Positions 33,348 through 42,806 of a stretch of 64,000 nucleotides of DNA are shown here, in pieces. A model generated the notes under the pieces. It was not told the origin of the DNA, did no database searches, and saw only the letters and a list, made by a program, of their open reading frames with translations. The first letter of the stretch is position 1, and the number at the start of each line of letters is the position of its first letter. The translations under genes were made by a program, and so were the position numbers. The DNA is from an uncultured Bacilli bacterium (GTDB lineage: Bacteria; Bacillota_I; Bacilli_A; RF39; UBA660): the NCBI GenBank assembly GCA_934096235.1, contig CAKOLO010000002.1:124001-188000 (forward strand), given 5' to 3'.

Positions 33348-34286
33348 CTTATCTTGTATTTCTTCTTTAAGTGTTTCTAAAGATTCTCCAAATTCATCTT
33401 TATTTGGTACCTTCGGTAATATAATGTTTAATGATATAAAGTCATCATGTTTATCTAAGTTATCACTCATATCTTCAATATTCTTTGGAGTAACTATACC
33501 TCTTAACAAATTTTGATATGTATATATAGCTATAGATTCACCTATAAAGTATTTTATAGTTTCACTTAGATTTACATATGTTTCTTTTGCTTCTTCGTAA
33601 TCATCTTTTAAACTCATTATATCTGGTTTAGTTTCATCATACATTTTTATAACATCTATTAATGTTTTTATTTGATGAGCTTTTCTTAAATATCTTTTTA
33701 AGAATCTTTTTACTATTACGTTGTTTTCTTCTCTTAATATATAGTTATCTTTTAGAAATTTGTAAAATAATAGTTCATATGTTCTTGATACTGCTTCGGT
33801 TAAATATAATTGTTCTAATGAAGGATCAAGTGTATCAACATTTTGTAGATGAATAAATTCATGAACAAGAACGCTAGTATCTAGAATATTTGCTTTAAGT
33901 GGTACATTTACTATCCTGAAGCCATCGTCGTACTTAGGTGTAAAATATGCAAAGTCTTTACTTTTATCTATTTCTTCTTTTTCTTTTAGATAATATAAGT
34001 TTACTGTACCATCTTGCACTGCTGAATCAAATTTTTTTCCATATTTATCACTTACTGAGTCAAGGAACTCTCTTACTAACTCTATTGTATCAATTATTCC
34101 ATTATCAGTGAGTTTCTTATTAGGGCCTGATAGTTCTTCTGCTCCTTCTAGATGTTCTATTGCAGAGGTTGCTAGCATTTCTAAGATATCTTTATATCTT
34201 TCTAGAAAATCTACTGCGAATGAATCTTTAGCACAAACTATTAAATTATAGTATTCATTAAGTCTTGCTTTTTCTTCGTCTGTCAT
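33333..34286 (-). CDS. Putative cytoplasmic zincin, 317 aa
   Basis: No signal peptide. The motif HEFIH at residues 142-146 follows a hydrophobic strand (DTSVLVHEFIHLQN), as in zinc metallopeptidases; a glutamate in YLTEAVSRTYE about 20 residues later could be the third ligand. The C-terminal half is helical. Last gene of a four-gene unit with an FAD enzyme, an AMP ligase and an acyltransferase-like protein (1-bp gap). Family and substrate are not recognised. Confidence 0.7.
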   Translation of the reverse strand: MTDEEKARLNEYYNLIVCAKDSFAVDFLERYKDILEMLATSAIEHLEGAEELSGPNKKLTDNGIIDTIELVREFLDSVSDKYGKKFDSAVQDGTVNLYYLKEKEEIDKSKDFAYFTPKYDDGFRIVNVPLKANILDTSVLVHEFIHLQNVDTLDPSLEQLYLTEAVSRTYELLFYKFLKDNYILREENNVIVKRFLKRYLRKAHQIKTLIDVIKMYDETKPDIMSLKDDYEEAKETYVNLSETIKYFIGESIAIYTYQNLLRGIVTPKNIEDMSDNLDKHDDFISLNIILPKVPNKDEFGESLETLKEEIQDKTMKL

Positions 34287-34287
34287 A

Positions 34288-35676
34288 TTATTTTTTCTCT
34301 ATTATGTCTCTTGCTGCTACTAGGCCTGTTGCTGCAGCCGTTACTATATTTCCTGCTTTTCCAGCACCATCACCTACAAAATAAATATTATATTTTTCTA
34401 ATTTAAATTTATTGTTAGTATCTATTTCATTACTAAAGAATTTTATTTCTGGTCCATAAAGTAATGTTTCATCATTGTTAACACCTGGTATTATTTTATC
34501 TAATTTTTCTAATCCTTCTAAAATATTTGTTATTATTCTATGAGGTAGTACTAGTGATAAATCTCCAGCTACGCAGTCTTTAAGAGTTGGTTCTATAAAT
34601 CCTTTATTTATTCTTTTCCATTCACTACGTCTTCCTCTTTTTAAATCACGAAGTGACTGAATAATTGGTTTTCCGTCTCCTAGAGTATTAGCAATTCTAG
34701 CAATACTTTCTCCATATAATCTAGTATTTGTTACTGGTTCAGTAAGTCCAACTTTACTAATAAATGCAAAGTTTGAATTATTTGATTTAATATCTTTTAA
34801 AGAGTGACCATTAACACAAATAAATCCATAGTAGTTTTCTTTTGCTACGAATCCACCTGGATTTGTACAGAATGTTCTTATTTCATCAGTGTATGTGTCA
34901 GTCTTGATAAATATTGTTGGATCGTATATTACATTAGTTATGTCTTCTAAAATTTCTTTTCTAACTTCTACTCTTACACCTATTTCTATACTTTGACTAG
35001 TATATGGTATTTCATATTTATCAGCTAATTCTTGTACCCATTTAGCTCCTGTTCTTCCTGGTGCCACTACTACATTTTTAGCAGTAATACAATTTTCACC
35101 ATTTATAACCAGTTCATGTTCATCTTCTTTTTTACTGATTATATCTTCAACATTAGAGTTTTCATAAATATCTACTCCTTTATTTTCTAAATAGTCAGTA
35201 AAATCTTTTATATACCCTGGAAGTTTATCACTTCCTAAGTGTTTTTGTTTTATAACTAGAAGTCTTGCCCCTGCTTTAGCAACTTCTTTTTTTATTTCAT
35301 TTGCTTCGTCCATATTAGAAGGATATACATCACTATCCATTTTGAATTTGGTGAATATTTCTTCTGTATCATCTATAATTTGATATGCTTCTGATTGTGA
35401 CATATACTTAAATAAATCACTTTTACCTAGTTTTGGTATAAAGTTTAGTTTTCCATCTGAGAATGTTCCTGCTCCACCATATCCTGATAGAATTTGACAT
35501 ATTTTACAGTTAACACATTTTCCACCATTTACTTTCATTGGGCACATTCTTGTTTCTGCTTTGTGTCCTTTGTCAATAAGTGCTACTTTTAGTTTTGGAT
35601 TTTTTTCTTTAAGTTCATAGGCGCAGAATAATCCTGCAGGTCCTGCTCCTACTATAGCCACATCATACTTTTTCAT
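34288..35676 (-). CDS. FAD-dependent dehydrogenase/oxidoreductase, 462 aa
   Basis: Rossmann dinucleotide motif VGAGPAGLFCAYEL at residues 9-22. After it CPMKVNGGKCVNCKIC (about 46-61) gives four cysteines, an iron-sulfur or redox motif, and the FAD end GDGAGKAGNIVTAAATG lies at the C-terminus. This combination matches the uncharacterised FAD-dependent dehydrogenases of COG2509. It sits between the AMP ligase and the zincin with gaps of 3 and 1 bp, so it acts in the same process. Substrate unknown. Confidence 0.85.
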   Translation of the reverse strand: MKKYDVAIVGAGPAGLFCAYELKEKNPKLKVALIDKGHKAETRMCPMKVNGGKCVNCKICQILSGYGGAGTFSDGKLNFIPKLGKSDLFKYMSQSEAYQIIDDTEEIFTKFKMDSDVYPSNMDEANEIKKEVAKAGARLLVIKQKHLGSDKLPGYIKDFTDYLENKGVDIYENSNVEDIISKKEDEHELVINGENCITAKNVVVAPGRTGAKWVQELADKYEIPYTSQSIEIGVRVEVRKEILEDITNVIYDPTIFIKTDTYTDEIRTFCTNPGGFVAKENYYGFICVNGHSLKDIKSNNSNFAFISKVGLTEPVTNTRLYGESIARIANTLGDGKPIIQSLRDLKRGRRSEWKRINKGFIEPTLKDCVAGDLSLVLPHRIITNILEGLEKLDKIIPGVNNDETLLYGPEIKFFSNEIDTNNKFKLEKYNIYFVGDGAGKAGNIVTAAATGLVAARDIIEKK

Positions 35677-35679
35677 ATC

Positions 35680-37536
35680 TTACTTCTCCTTATTCATTTC
35701 TTCTTTTTCAAGTTCTCTATATGCTACTTTACCAACAGCTGTTTTAGGAAGAGATTCTCTAAATTCATATTCTGCTGGTAAACTATATATAGCTAAGTTC
35801 TTTTCACAGTGTTTTCTAATATCTTTTTCTAGTTCTTTGCTTGGTGTATAGCCACTATTTAACACTATAAATGCTTTTGCTACTTGTACTTTTCTTGGAT
35901 GTGGTATTCCAATTACTGTACTTGTAAATACTGCTGGATGTTGATTTAGTATTGTTTCTATATGAGATGGGTATAAGTTATATCCATTTGAAATAATTAT
36001 TCTTTTTACTCTTTGTTTAAAGTATACAAATCCATCTTTATCCATACATCCTACATCCCCAGTATGAAGCCAGGTTCTTCCATCTTTATGTACTTGAAGT
36101 GTTTGTATTGTTTCTTTTAAGTTATTTAAGTATCCCATCATAACAGTTGGTCCACTTATACATATTTCTCCATCTTCTCCGTATGGAACTGTATCATGTG
36201 TACCTACTCTTACTATTTTAAAGTATGTATCTGGAAATGGTATACCAATTGAACCTTCTCTATATTCTCCTGTTGGTGTTGCACATATGGCTGCACTTGC
36301 TTCTGTAAGACCATAACCGACTCTTACTTCTGCTGTACTTCCATGTTCTTTGAAGTAAGCATCTACTTTTTCTTTTAATTCTCTTGACATGAAGTCTCCA
36401 CCGCTTATCGCACATTTTAAATGTGATAAATCATGTTTACCTAATTTCATTTTAGTCATACTTTCATAAAGTGATGGTACTGCACATACAATAGATATTT
36501 CATGTTTATGAAGTAATGACGCAAATTCTTTAGGTGAGAAGTTTGGTATTAGTACTACTCTCATTCCACAACAAAGTGTTGTATGAATGCATACTCCTAA
36601 ACCAAATCCATGGAATATAGGTAGAATTGCTAAAATAGATTCTTTATTACCAGATTGTTCTATCATCTTATGACTAGTAAGTGCTAGTGCATTAAAGTTA
36701 AGGTTAGAAAGTAATATCCCTTTTGGTTTACCACTTGTTCCACCACTATAAAGTATTACTGCTGGATCATTAGGTCCTTTAAGACAAGCAATTTCTCCTT
36801 CGTAGTCATATCCATAATTAATAAATTCTTTCCATGTCATAATGTCATCAGAAAGTTCTATTTTTGGAACTGTTCCTCTACTTTTAAATTTATATAAGAA
36901 TTTTTTAATATTTTTTAAGCTTTCTCCTACTGAAGCAACAACTATTTTATTTACTTTAGTGTTATCTACTATATTATGTATTTTTTCATATATTAAATCT
37001 AATGTTAATAGAAATGTTGCTCCTGATGTGTTTAGATAATCTTGTATTTCATTTTCAGCTGACATCGGATGTATTAATGCAGCTACCGCTCCTACCATAT
37101 TTGCAGCATAAAACATCATTACTGCTTGAGGTGTATTTGGCATAAATATTGCTATTCTATCTCCTTCTTTTACACCTTCGGCTCTTAATGATTTTGCTGT
37201 ATCTCTTATCATTTCATAGAATGCTCTATAAGTATAAGTTCTTCCATAATATTCAATAGCAGTATCTTCTGGATATCTTGCAACTGCTTCAAGTAAGTAT
37301 CCTACCATTGTACCATTAGGATACTTTAAATGTTCTTCGACACCATTAGTGTAATACTTAGTCCATGGTGTTAAAACTATATTCTTACGCATTGCTCTAT
37401 CGTATTCTTTTTGTTCTTTTTTAATTTTTTTAGCTTCGTCTTTTAATATACGAATTTTTTCTTTTTGAGCTTTTTTAGCTTCTCTTTTATTTAATTTTTC
37501 TTGTTTTTTATCTATTAATTCTTCACTATTCTTCAT
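35680..37536 (-). CDS. Acyl-AMP/acyl-CoA ligase, 618 aa
   Basis: ANL superfamily adenylating enzyme. The P-loop YSGGTSGKPKG is near residues 266-276, GYGLTEASA near 409-417, TGDVG near 493-497, and the C-terminal catalytic lysine region SLPKTAVGKVAYREL near 597-611. A charged N-terminal extension (1-50, Lys/Glu-rich coiled coil) is unusual. It should activate a fatty or aromatic acid with ATP, then pass it to CoA or a protein. It overlaps the E2-like gene by 11 bp. Confidence 0.9.
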   Translation of the reverse strand: MKNSEELIDKKQEKLNKREAKKAQKEKIRILKDEAKKIKKEQKEYDRAMRKNIVLTPWTKYYTNGVEEHLKYPNGTMVGYLLEAVARYPEDTAIEYYGRTYTYRAFYEMIRDTAKSLRAEGVKEGDRIAIFMPNTPQAVMMFYAANMVGAVAALIHPMSAENEIQDYLNTSGATFLLTLDLIYEKIHNIVDNTKVNKIVVASVGESLKNIKKFLYKFKSRGTVPKIELSDDIMTWKEFINYGYDYEGEIACLKGPNDPAVILYSGGTSGKPKGILLSNLNFNALALTSHKMIEQSGNKESILAILPIFHGFGLGVCIHTTLCCGMRVVLIPNFSPKEFASLLHKHEISIVCAVPSLYESMTKMKLGKHDLSHLKCAISGGDFMSRELKEKVDAYFKEHGSTAEVRVGYGLTEASAAICATPTGEYREGSIGIPFPDTYFKIVRVGTHDTVPYGEDGEICISGPTVMMGYLNNLKETIQTLQVHKDGRTWLHTGDVGCMDKDGFVYFKQRVKRIIISNGYNLYPSHIETILNQHPAVFTSTVIGIPHPRKVQVAKAFIVLNSGYTPSKELEKDIRKHCEKNLAIYSLPAEYEFRESLPKTAVGKVAYRELEKEEMNKEK

Positions 37537-38404
37537 AATCTATTTTTGTATCAACTCTTTCTTCTAGTAATTCTGGGTTATTAATAATATACTCAAACAT
37601 TTTCAATGATTTAGCAAAATAATAACCATCAGCTATTCTTTCATCCATATTTACACCAAAGTCACATACATCAATTACTTTTGTTTTACCATTTTCATCA
37701 ACAATTGTTTCTTTATGTATTTTTCCCATAGTAGCAAGTATTGAACTTGTTCCAAAGTTAGTAAGGTTATGATAAATTGAACCTATTCCTAAATTACCTA
37801 AGTTTGATAAGATAACTGTACTGTAATAAATGTTATCATCTACTAAACTACTTGGTATCCATCCTTTTTTATCTAGCCATTTAATAAAGCCTACTAAAGG
37901 TACTCTTATTATACCTGGCATTTTTCCAATTACATCTACTGCATTATTAGTATTTTCTTTCTTATCAGTTTCTTTAGATGTTCTAACCTTATTAACTCTT
38001 TTACTAATCTTTTCAGCAATAGTATCTAAAGTATCATCTTTATCTACTTTTAAGTTAATCATAACTTCTTCACTGGAATCATTAAATGCTATTTTAGCTA
38101 CAAATGCTATTATAACATCATTTCTTCTATAAGTTTTTCTATCACAAATAAATCTATTTAAAAGTTCTCTATTATAAAATATTTTAGCAAATGCCATAGT
38201 AAAAGCATGAAAGTATGTAATTCTCATATCAGGATTTTCTTTTTTCTTTTTTTCTATGTATTTGATTAGATTAGTTATGTCAATGCTTTGATTAATATAA
38301 ACATCCGCATCACATCTTCTTGGCTTCAAGTCTATACATAGTTGGTGTAGTCCATCTACTTTAACTCTTTTACCATCTCTTCTATCACCGAATTTCTTTT
38401 TCAT
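37526..38404 (-). CDS. E2/CAT-like acyltransferase with altered active site
   Basis: 292 residues with the catalytic-domain fold of 2-oxoacid dehydrogenase E2 or chloramphenicol acetyltransferase, but no lipoyl or E1/E3-binding domain. The core strand VILSNLGNLGIGSIYHNLT and the C-terminal motif DERIADGYYFAK (about 254-265) fit the E2 DHRxxDG motif, with Glu in place of the catalytic His. It may use another residue, or act non-catalytically with the adjacent ligase. ATG 38404 follows GAGG; longer upstream residues lack a ribosome site. First gene of the four-gene unit. Confidence 0.78.
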   Translation of the reverse strand: MKKKFGDRRDGKRVKVDGLHQLCIDLKPRRCDADVYINQSIDITNLIKYIEKKKKENPDMRITYFHAFTMAFAKIFYNRELLNRFICDRKTYRRNDVIIAFVAKIAFNDSSEEVMINLKVDKDDTLDTIAEKISKRVNKVRTSKETDKKENTNNAVDVIGKMPGIIRVPLVGFIKWLDKKGWIPSSLVDDNIYYSTVILSNLGNLGIGSIYHNLTNFGTSSILATMGKIHKETIVDENGKTKVIDVCDFGVNMDERIADGYYFAKSLKMFEYIINNPELLEERVDTKIDYEE

Positions 38405-38463
38405 TAAAAAATACCTCACAATTCTATAATTTATTATATAGAAAATCGTGAAGTATTGCAAGT

Positions 38464-39426
38464 TTATGCTAATAAAACGTATGTATAGTATGCAATAAAC
38501 ATTAATATCATAAGTGCGCCTTCTAGTCTTGAAAGTACTTTATCATTACGTGCAAAGAAGTATAGTGTCATTGCTGCTAGGTGTACTGCAAGTACATCTA
38601 TTAAGTTAAAGTGAGTTGATGAGAATCCTCCATATATTAGAAGTGGTAGTCCTAAGACTATACCTATATTAAAAATATTAGTGCCAATTATGTTACCTAA
38701 GGCTATATCAAATTCGCCCTTTTTAGCAGCAACTACTGTCATGGTCATCTCAGGAAGAGATGTTCCAATTACTATAACAGTCATTGTTATTATTTTAGTG
38801 CTTACGTTTACTGCTTCAGCTAATACTTTAGCATTATCTACTACTAAGTCACTTGCTATGATTATGCCAATACAACATGCAATGCTTAATAACACTGATG
38901 TTAACATTTTATATTTAGGTTTACTATACTCAAAGAATCCTTGTTTAGTTTTAATAACTGATATTATATAAAATATAAATACTCCAAAGAAGAATATAAA
39001 TAGTAAACCATCATATCTATCAAGTATAAAACTATCTGGAGTTCCACCTATGTAGTGAGCTATTATTGATAAACTAAATACAGTTGTTATAACTAGTAAT
39101 ATTGGAAGTTCTTTCTTAGTTACATCATTTTTTACTTTTATAGGAGCTACGCATGCAGCAAGACCAATTATTAACAAGATATTAACAACATTACTTCCAA
39201 GTACATTAGCAAGAGCTATGTCTCCACTACCTGAACCAATACTTTGAAACGATATCGCGAGTTCAGGAGCACATGTACCAAAAGCAGCAACAGTAAGTGC
39301 TATCATCATTTTAGACATCTTAAAATTAGTTGCAATAGAACTTATCGCATCTACAAATATATCAGAACATTTAATTAAGCCATAAAACCCAATTAAAAGT
39401 AAAATTATAGATAACACTATATTCAC
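38464..39426 (-). CDS. Sodium/calcium exchanger family (CaCA) antiporter
   Basis: 320 residues, about ten membrane helices in two inverted halves. The alpha repeats are visible: AFGTCAPELAISFQS with GSNVVNILLIIG in the first half and VIGTSLPEMTMTVVAA with GNIIGTNIFNIG in the second. These bind Ca2+ and Na+ in YrbG-type exchangers. It likely exports Ca2+ in exchange for Na+ or H+. Single gene; the next upstream gene pyrG is 67 bp away. Confidence 0.92.
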   Translation of the reverse strand: MNIVLSIILLLIGFYGLIKCSDIFVDAISSIATNFKMSKMMIALTVAAFGTCAPELAISFQSIGSGSGDIALANVLGSNVVNILLIIGLAACVAPIKVKNDVTKKELPILLVITTVFSLSIIAHYIGGTPDSFILDRYDGLLFIFFFGVFIFYIISVIKTKQGFFEYSKPKYKMLTSVLLSIACCIGIIIASDLVVDNAKVLAEAVNVSTKIITMTVIVIGTSLPEMTMTVVAAKKGEFDIALGNIIGTNIFNIGIVLGLPLLIYGGFSSTHFNLIDVLAVHLAAMTLYFFARNDKVLSRLEGALMILMFIAYYTYVLLA

Positions 39427-39493
39427 TTAAGCCCACTCCTTATTCTAGATATATTATAATATACATTTAAATTTTTTTAAATAGATTTTAAAA

Positions 39494-41095
39494 TTATTTG
39501 TTACAACTAGCTTTAATAAATGAGTCAAATAATGGATGAGGTCTAGTAGGCCTTGATTTAAATTCAGGATGGAATTGACATGCAATAAAATGTTTATGTT
39601 TTGGTAGTTCTATTATTTCTACTAAGTTAGCTTTTTCATTTAAGCCTGAGAATACCATGCCTTTTTCTTCAAGAATACTTTTATATTTATTATTAAATTC
39701 ATATCTATGACGATGACGTTCTAAGATAATATCAGTTTTATAATCCTGGTATGCAAGTGTTCCCTTCTTAAGAGTACATTCATAATTTCCAAGTCTTAAA
39801 GTTCCTCCCATATTAACAATAGACTTTTGATCAACCATTAAATCTATTATAGGATTTTCACATGTTGGATCAAATTCTGTACTTGATGCATTTTCTATTT
39901 CACATACATTTCTTGCGAATTCTATAACAGCAAGTTGCATACCTAAACAGATACCAAGAAATGGAATATTATTTTCACGAGCATACTTTATAGCTTTGAT
40001 TTTACCTTCGATACCTCTACTTCCAAAGCCTCCTGGTACTATGATACCTTTAGAATTTTTAAAAACTTCTTTTAGATTAACTTTAGAGTCTTCAAGTTTC
40101 TCAGAATCTACCCAGTTAATATTTATCTTAGTATTATATTTATATCCAGCGTGTTTCAAACTTTCACTAACAGAAATATATGCATCATGTAGTTCAACAT
40201 ACTTTCCTACTAAAGATATTTCTATTTCATCCTTTAAATTATTAACAGTTTCTATTAAATTATTCCATTTAGTTAAATTTGCTTTCTTAATTGGAAGCTT
40301 AAATTGTTTTAAAATTATTTCATCTATCTTTTGATTATAATAGTTAATTGGTATTTCATATATATTTTTAACATCTACTGAATCTATAACATTAGATACT
40401 GGTACTGAACAGAATAATGATAATTTATTTTTAATAGCTTCACTTGTATTAAAAGGAGCTCTACATACTAAAGCATCAGGTCTAATTCCCATGTTTCTTA
40501 AGTCTCTTACACTATTTTGTGTTGGTTTTGTTTTAAGTTCATTAGAACCATATATAAAAGGTATAAGAGTACAATGAATAAAGAATGTTTCAGTACTTCC
40601 CTTTTCATATTGAATTTGTCTTAGTGCTTCAATAAAACTTTGACTTTCTATGTCACCTACGGTACCACCTATTTCAGTTATTACTATGTCTGCTCCACTA
40701 GATATTCCAGCTTCATAAACTTTATTTTTGATTTCATTAGTAATGTGAGGAACCATTTGAACAGTTGCTCCTAAATAGTCACCATGTCTTTCTTTATCAA
40801 TAACTGATTTATATATTTTTCCACTTGTTATGTTTGATGTAAAGTTTAACTCTTCATCAATAAATCTTTCATAATGTCCAAGGTCTAAATCAGTTTCACA
40901 ACCATCATATGTTACAAATACTTCACCATGTTGTATTGGATTCATAGTACCAGGATCCACATTAATATATGGATCAAACTTCTGCATGAATACTTTGTAT
41001 CCTCTTGATTTTAATAGTAGTGCTACACTTGATGCTGTTATACCTTTTCCTAAACCAGAAACCACCCCTCCAGTAACAAAAACGTATTTTGTCAT
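39494..41095 (-). CDS. pyrG: CTP synthase PyrG
   Basis: 533 residues; converts UTP to CTP with glutamine as ammonia source. The synthase domain has VTGGVVSGLGKGITASSVA at 6-24 and EIGGTVGDIES; the glutaminase domain has FLGICLGMQLAVIEFARN with the nucleophile Cys and the His-Glu pair in CQFHPEFKSRP. It has a short leader with a terminator hairpin that begins at the predicted transcript start (see 41110-41179), so CTP-responsive attenuation is likely. Confidence 0.97.
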   Translation of the reverse strand: MTKYVFVTGGVVSGLGKGITASSVALLLKSRGYKVFMQKFDPYINVDPGTMNPIQHGEVFVTYDGCETDLDLGHYERFIDEELNFTSNITSGKIYKSVIDKERHGDYLGATVQMVPHITNEIKNKVYEAGISSGADIVITEIGGTVGDIESQSFIEALRQIQYEKGSTETFFIHCTLIPFIYGSNELKTKPTQNSVRDLRNMGIRPDALVCRAPFNTSEAIKNKLSLFCSVPVSNVIDSVDVKNIYEIPINYYNQKIDEIILKQFKLPIKKANLTKWNNLIETVNNLKDEIEISLVGKYVELHDAYISVSESLKHAGYKYNTKININWVDSEKLEDSKVNLKEVFKNSKGIIVPGGFGSRGIEGKIKAIKYARENNIPFLGICLGMQLAVIEFARNVCEIENASSTEFDPTCENPIIDLMVDQKSIVNMGGTLRLGNYECTLKKGTLAYQDYKTDIILERHRHRYEFNNKYKSILEEKGMVFSGLNEKANLVEIIELPKHKHFIACQFHPEFKSRPTRPHPLFDSFIKASCNK

Positions 41096-41109
41096 AAAAT
41101 ATTACCTCC

Positions 41110-41144
41110 AAAAAAAATGAACCTAGAGAGTTTTCTCTAGGCTC
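41110..41144 (-). terminator. Leader terminator (attenuator) directly before pyrG
   Basis: GAGCCTAGAGA-AAAC-TCTCTAGGTTC hairpin (41119-41144) followed by A and eight T, then GGAGG, the pyrG ribosome site. It also terminates the BspA-like gene, whose stop is 40 bp upstream. A promoter lies just before it, so transcripts for pyrG must pass this hairpin. Confidence 0.85.
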
Positions 41145-41150
41145 TATTTA

Positions 41151-41179
41151 ATTATACAATTTTTATTACTTATAGTAAA
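41151..41179 (-). promoter_or_regulatory. pyrG promoter
   Basis: TTTACT (41174-41179) and TATAAT (41151-41156), spacer 17. The predicted start near 41144 coincides with the first base of the leader hairpin. Confidence 0.6.
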
Positions 41180-41183
41180 TATT

Positions 41184-42791
41184 TTAGTTTGTTTTTAATG
41201 TGAAATATCCAGGACTATCTGTTCCACCATCTATTCTGGCATATTCTTTATCAATATGATTTTCATCGTATGTTGTGCCTGCTCCACCTACTAAATTTGT
41301 ACATCCACTAAACATATTGTCGAAAATTGTAGCATTTTTTGTAGTGAATTTATTGCTTACATTTATTGTTTTTAAATTAGTAGTATCTTTAAACATATAT
41401 CTCATATTAGTTACTTTGCTTGTATCAAAACTACTTAAATCTATTGACTCTGCTTTACATTTAGAAAACATACTATACATATATTCTACATTTGAGGTAT
41501 CAAAATAATTTAAACCTTTTATTGTAGTAATATTATCACTACAAAACATTTGTGACATATTAGTAACATTACTAGTATTAAAATTACTTACATCTATTGT
41601 TGTTACTTTACTAAAAACAAACATACTGCCCATATCAGTTACATTGCTTGTGTCAAAGCTACTTAAATCTAACGAAGTGACTACTGTTCTGGCAAACATG
41701 CCATTCATACCTGTAACTTTAGAAGTGTCAAACTTGTTTAATCCAATAATATTTGTTGCACTACAATTACTAAACATGTTTCTTATATTAGTTACGTTAC
41801 TTGTATCAAAATTACTTAAATCAAGCGAAGTTACCTTAGTGCTTGCAAACATGCCTCCCATATTAGTTACTTTAGAAGTATTAAAGCTTGAAAGATCAAT
41901 TGTTTTAATTATTGAGCCATCGAACATACTTGTCATACTAATTACATTACTTGTATTAAAACTGCTTAAATCTATTGACTCAGCTTGACTATTAAAAAAA
42001 ATATTATCCATGACAACAATTGGTTTATCATTTATATATGTACATAATTTGCTCGTCACTGGGTCTGCACTAGTTTTATCAGTTAATGTCACTCCCCAAC
42101 CATCTATTTCATCAGAAAATGCTACCCATCCATAATTATAAGTAAAAGGACCATTTTTTGCCCAACCCTTTTTATAGCTATATGTATATTGACCATTAGT
42201 GTATTCTGCACCTTGTGTAAGTTCTCCATCATAAGTACAATATATTGGTTCAGGACTATTATCTTTATATTCTTCTATTCCAATAACTCCATTAAATGTT
42301 TTTCCTTGATTATAGTTTTGGGAAGTATTAGTATCTTTGAAAGTAATAGTTATTATATATTTATGAGTTATACCGCTTTCTATTGATATATTTCTTTTAA
42401 TTATTTTTAGATTAATTGCTTTTTCATCTAATCCATCGCATGTTCCATCAACCTGATTATTATCATTCAATCTTTCACAAGTTGCTGAAATAACCATTTC
42501 ATTATGAGTTATTTCATTAGTTAATTCTTGCCATATTAAATTATAAGTAGTAGCAAGTGTACCAGTATTTTTTACAGTTACAGTCTTGGTAACAGTAGTT
42601 CCTGGTTTTATATTATTCATTACTATTTGAGGACCATCAGTATAAGTTAGTTCTAAAGTACCTGTTTCAACTACTTGATCTTTTACATCTTTATTAGAAA
42701 TAGATGCTGTAAAATACGCATAAGATATGCCTATAATTACTAAAAAGACTAAAGCAAGTGAAACACCAAAAATTATCTTTTTATCTTCCAT
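41184..42791 (-). CDS. BspA-like surface protein with DUF285 repeats
   Basis: 535 residues. A signal/anchor helix (about 8-26, ending SYAYFTAS) is followed by a domain like the SipW-dependent TasA/camelysin type (VETGTLELTYTD, TVTVKNTGTLATTYNL; about 30-180), and from about 240 by eight or more DUF285/BspA repeats of 20-25 residues with the pattern SLDLSSFDTSNVTNM-x-x-MF. It ends in a short GYFTLKTN without a sortase motif. Such repeats make surface adhesins or mediate protein contacts. ATG 42791 follows GGGTGAAG; an ATG at 42803 would lie before the predicted transcript start. Its promoter contains a nine-G tract. Confidence 0.87.
   Translation of the reverse strand: MEDKKIIFGVSLALVFLVIIGISYAYFTASISNKDVKDQVVETGTLELTYTDGPQIVMNNIKPGTTVTKTVTVKNTGTLATTYNLIWQELTNEITHNEMVISATCERLNDNNQVDGTCDGLDEKAINLKIIKRNISIESGITHKYIITITFKDTNTSQNYNQGKTFNGVIGIEEYKDNSPEPIYCTYDGELTQGAEYTNGQYTYSYKKGWAKNGPFTYNYGWVAFSDEIDGWGVTLTDKTSADPVTSKLCTYINDKPIVVMDNIFFNSQAESIDLSSFNTSNVISMTSMFDGSIIKTIDLSSFNTSKVTNMGGMFASTKVTSLDLSNFDTSNVTNIRNMFSNCSATNIIGLNKFDTSKVTGMNGMFARTVVTSLDLSSFDTSNVTDMGSMFVFSKVTTIDVSNFNTSNVTNMSQMFCSDNITTIKGLNYFDTSNVEYMYSMFSKCKAESIDLSSFDTSKVTNMRYMFKDTTNLKTINVSNKFTTKNATIFDNMFSGCTNLVGGAGTTYDENHIDKEYARIDGGTDSPGYFTLKTN
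41250..42020 (-). repeat. Tandem DUF285/BspA protein-coding repeats
   Basis: Imperfect repeats of about 69-75 bp encode units such as NVTNMSQMF and KVTNMRYMF. The repeats keep long frames open on the opposite strand, which I do not count as genes. Confidence 0.8.
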
Positions 42792-42806
42792 ATCTTCACC
42801 CATTTT

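Noticed and set aside
41275..41988. Open frames on the plus strand opposite the BspA-like gene
   Set aside because: They arise from the repeat codons on the other strand, have no ribosome sites and encode low-complexity leucine/serine-rich sequence.
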